Part shown: positions 50,206 to 50,882 of the stretch, piece after piece
Position numbering within the stretch: position 1 is the first letter of the stretch
Layout: each line of letters starts with the position of its first letter
DNA from: Prosthecobacter debontii
GTDB taxonomy: Bacteria; Verrucomicrobiota; Verrucomicrobiia; Verrucomicrobiales; Akkermansiaceae
NCBI GenBank assembly: GCA_945870855.1
Contig: CAMBTP010000018.1
Span: forward strand, 1-50,882
Reading direction: 5' to 3'
DNA length: 50,882 nt
The notes under the pieces: generated by a model
What the model saw: the letters and a program-made list of their open reading frames with translations, nothing else
Database searches by the model: none
What the model was told of the DNA's origin: nothing
Position numbers and translations under genes: made by a program

Positions 50206-50463
50206 TCATTCTGAGATGAGCTTGTCGTATTCAGAGTGAGGCCCAATCCACAACCAAATCACAGCTCCCTCATGGCGCACTCCCAGAGCACGATATTGGA
50301 TACCTGCACGAACAGACCAATATCTGCCAACCTTCTTGAAGTGTAGCGAGGGGTGAAACGGGTCAGCCTTCAAAAGCTGAAAATTCTCATCTGCGACACT
50401 TTGGACGCGCAAAGGTAACTTGTCGTAGGCGTTCCAAAACTTCTTGGTAGCGTGATGGATCAA
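50206..50463 (-). CDS. RelE/ParE-family toxin
   Basis: This 85-residue protein starts MIHHATKKFWNAYDKLPLRVQSVADENFQLLKADPFHPSLHFKKVGRYWSVRAGIQYRALGV. It ends with VIWLWIGPHSEYDKLI, the usual RelE/ParE core with the basic R-x-Y-R-A strand and the late H-x-x-Y-D. It probably cleaves mRNA on the ribosome. It follows its antitoxin gene by 5 bp and ends 9 bp from attC7. Confidence 0.87.
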   Translation of the reverse strand: MIHHATKKFWNAYDKLPLRVQSVADENFQLLKADPFHPSLHFKKVGRYWSVRAGIQYRALGVRHEGAVIWLWIGPHSEYDKLISE

Positions 50464-50468
50464 TGGGT

Positions 50469-50672
50469 TCAGAGGCTACGGGTTCTTCCAGCCACAAATT
50501 CCTCGATTCCCTCAGCGGCGAGCTTATCGAGCTTCCCAGCGGAAATGTCGCGCTCGATCTGCGCATCCCACTCAGCGGCCTCGAACGATGAGAACCATTC
50601 GCGGAAGACAGCCAAGTCATCGCGACCCAATTGTTCCACGGCATTTTCTAGTGATGCTACGGTTTCATTCAT
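50469..50672 (-). CDS. Antitoxin partner of the RelE-like toxin
   Basis: From ATG 50670-50672 this is 67 residues: MNETVASLENAVEQLGRDDLAVFREWFSSFEAAEWDAQIERDISAGKLDKLAAEGIEEFVAGRTRSL. The pattern (L-x-x-FRxWF...WDxQIExDxxAGKLD) is that of a well-known small helical antitoxin group. The ORF continues upstream without a methionine that makes sense. It is the first gene of the rightmost visible cassette. Confidence 0.87.
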   Translation of the reverse strand: MNETVASLENAVEQLGRDDLAVFREWFSSFEAAEWDAQIERDISAGKLDKLAAEGIEEFVAGRTRSL

Positions 50673-50723
50673 GGGAGCAGTGTAGTGTCTGGATGCTGTG
50701 TAATCAATACTGATTTTCTTGCA

Positions 50724-50740
50724 GAACGTTTGAGCGCATT
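50724..50740 (-). other. attC8, outer part only
   Basis: GAACGTTTGAGCGCATT resembles the start of attC7 (GAACGTTTGATGTGCGC). Its matching arm is not found in the following 140 bp, where repeated sequence begins, so the site seems interrupted. Confidence 0.5.
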
Positions 50741-50819
50741 GCGCCAAGTAGAATGACACCGGGGAGAGCCTTAAAATGAGGCTTTAAGAGGTCGTTGCGC
50801 CAGAAAGAATGACACCGGA
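50739..50819. repeat. 24-bp direct repeat, possible insertion-sequence end
   Basis: Two copies at 50739-50762 and 50796-50819 share TTGCGCCA and GAATGACACCGG and differ at three adjacent bases. Repeated blocks near an end are typical of IS21-like elements, whose ends begin with TG (here TGTCATTC on the minus strand). No transposase is visible before the window ends. A short dyad AAAATGAGGC...GCCTTAAAA-like stretch lies between the copies. Confidence 0.45.
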
Positions 50820-50882
50820 TGAAAACATTATCTGGAATCATGAGTCACGTTAGTAAGAAAGAATATTTAAAGAGCTGTCGGC

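Larger units (their letters stand above)
45204..50738 (-). mobile_element. Integron gene-cassette array (no integrase in window)
   Basis: Seven gene units on one strand are separated by eight imperfect inverted repeats of 80-91 bp. Each has on the plus strand (C)TAACG or GAACG at the left, GTTA or GTTC at the right, and inner GGCG.../...CGCC arms. These are the features of attC sites. Leaders are very short (8-52 bp), genes have no promoters of their own, and three units are toxin-antitoxin pairs, as in sedentary chromosomal integrons. Since coding strands point left, attI and intI are predicted to the right of 50882. Confidence 0.85.

Overview
The window looks like a chromosomal segment of a member of the Verrucomicrobiota (PVC superphylum). 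The evidence is the gene set: a very large ThuA / membrane-bound-dehydrogenase / cytochrome c protein of the planctomycete-verrucomicrobial type, a secreted sulfatase, an archaeal-type prolyl-tRNA synthetase, a signal peptidase I with a long insertion, and a general lack of Shine-Dalgarno sequences. The assignment is an inference from gene content; no rRNA or tRNA gene lies in the window.

Layout. 1-2.5 kb is an accessory edge: a perfect palindrome, a 281-bp MITE-like element, a hipBA toxin-antitoxin pair with three operator-like dyads, and the 3' end (domains V-VI) of a group II intron next to a small AT-rich membrane-protein gene. 3.0-7.5 kb is a moxR / DUF58 / transglutaminase operon. 7.7-10.6 kb holds dnaB and a sulfatase. 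10.7-17.1 kb is a minus-strand run: recF, a small conserved gene, nuoN, nuoM, pyrC and panD. 17.2-22.3 kb holds proS, an alpha/beta hydrolase, an orphan zeta toxin, a probable restriction-enzyme/HEPN chimera and a lipocalin. 22.5-28.8 kb is minus strand again: accA, a LysM protein with a dead YkuD domain, acpP, an eroded esterase, a ThuA protein and an AraC regulator. 28.9-39.6 kb is plus strand: the 1606-residue ThuA/dehydrogenase protein, a cupin, lepB, a squalene/phytoene synthase, a lipoprotein, an Hsp70 and rmlB. 39.6-44.8 kb holds hflC/hflK, a secreted protein, a SET-domain methyltransferase and dnaG.

From about 45.2 kb to the end, the sequence is best read as an integron gene-cassette array. 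Seven single or bicistronic cassettes, all on the minus strand, are separated by eight 80-91-bp imperfect inverted repeats with attC architecture (CTAAC or GAAC at one end, GTTA or GTTC at the other, GGCG/CGCC inner arms). Cassette contents are typical: HicBA, two PIN-toxin pairs and one RelE/ParE pair, a DUF4279 protein, secreted proteins and small membrane proteins. The genes point left, so the integrase and attI should lie beyond base 50882. At the left end the last cassette's attC is replaced by a second group II intron domain V-VI relic on the opposite strand, the geometry known for group IIC-attC introns. The same relic at 2.4 kb abuts the 3' end of an orphan gene.

A second signal runs through the core region. 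Nine 35-bp elements, each made of five 7-bp units (four A-rich units plus an AAGGAAG-like end unit), sit at or immediately upstream of start codons at internal junctions of minus-strand operons. Related 7-bp repeats of other sequence occur at 5091-5146, 12961-12981 (inside nuoN) and 22302-22322.
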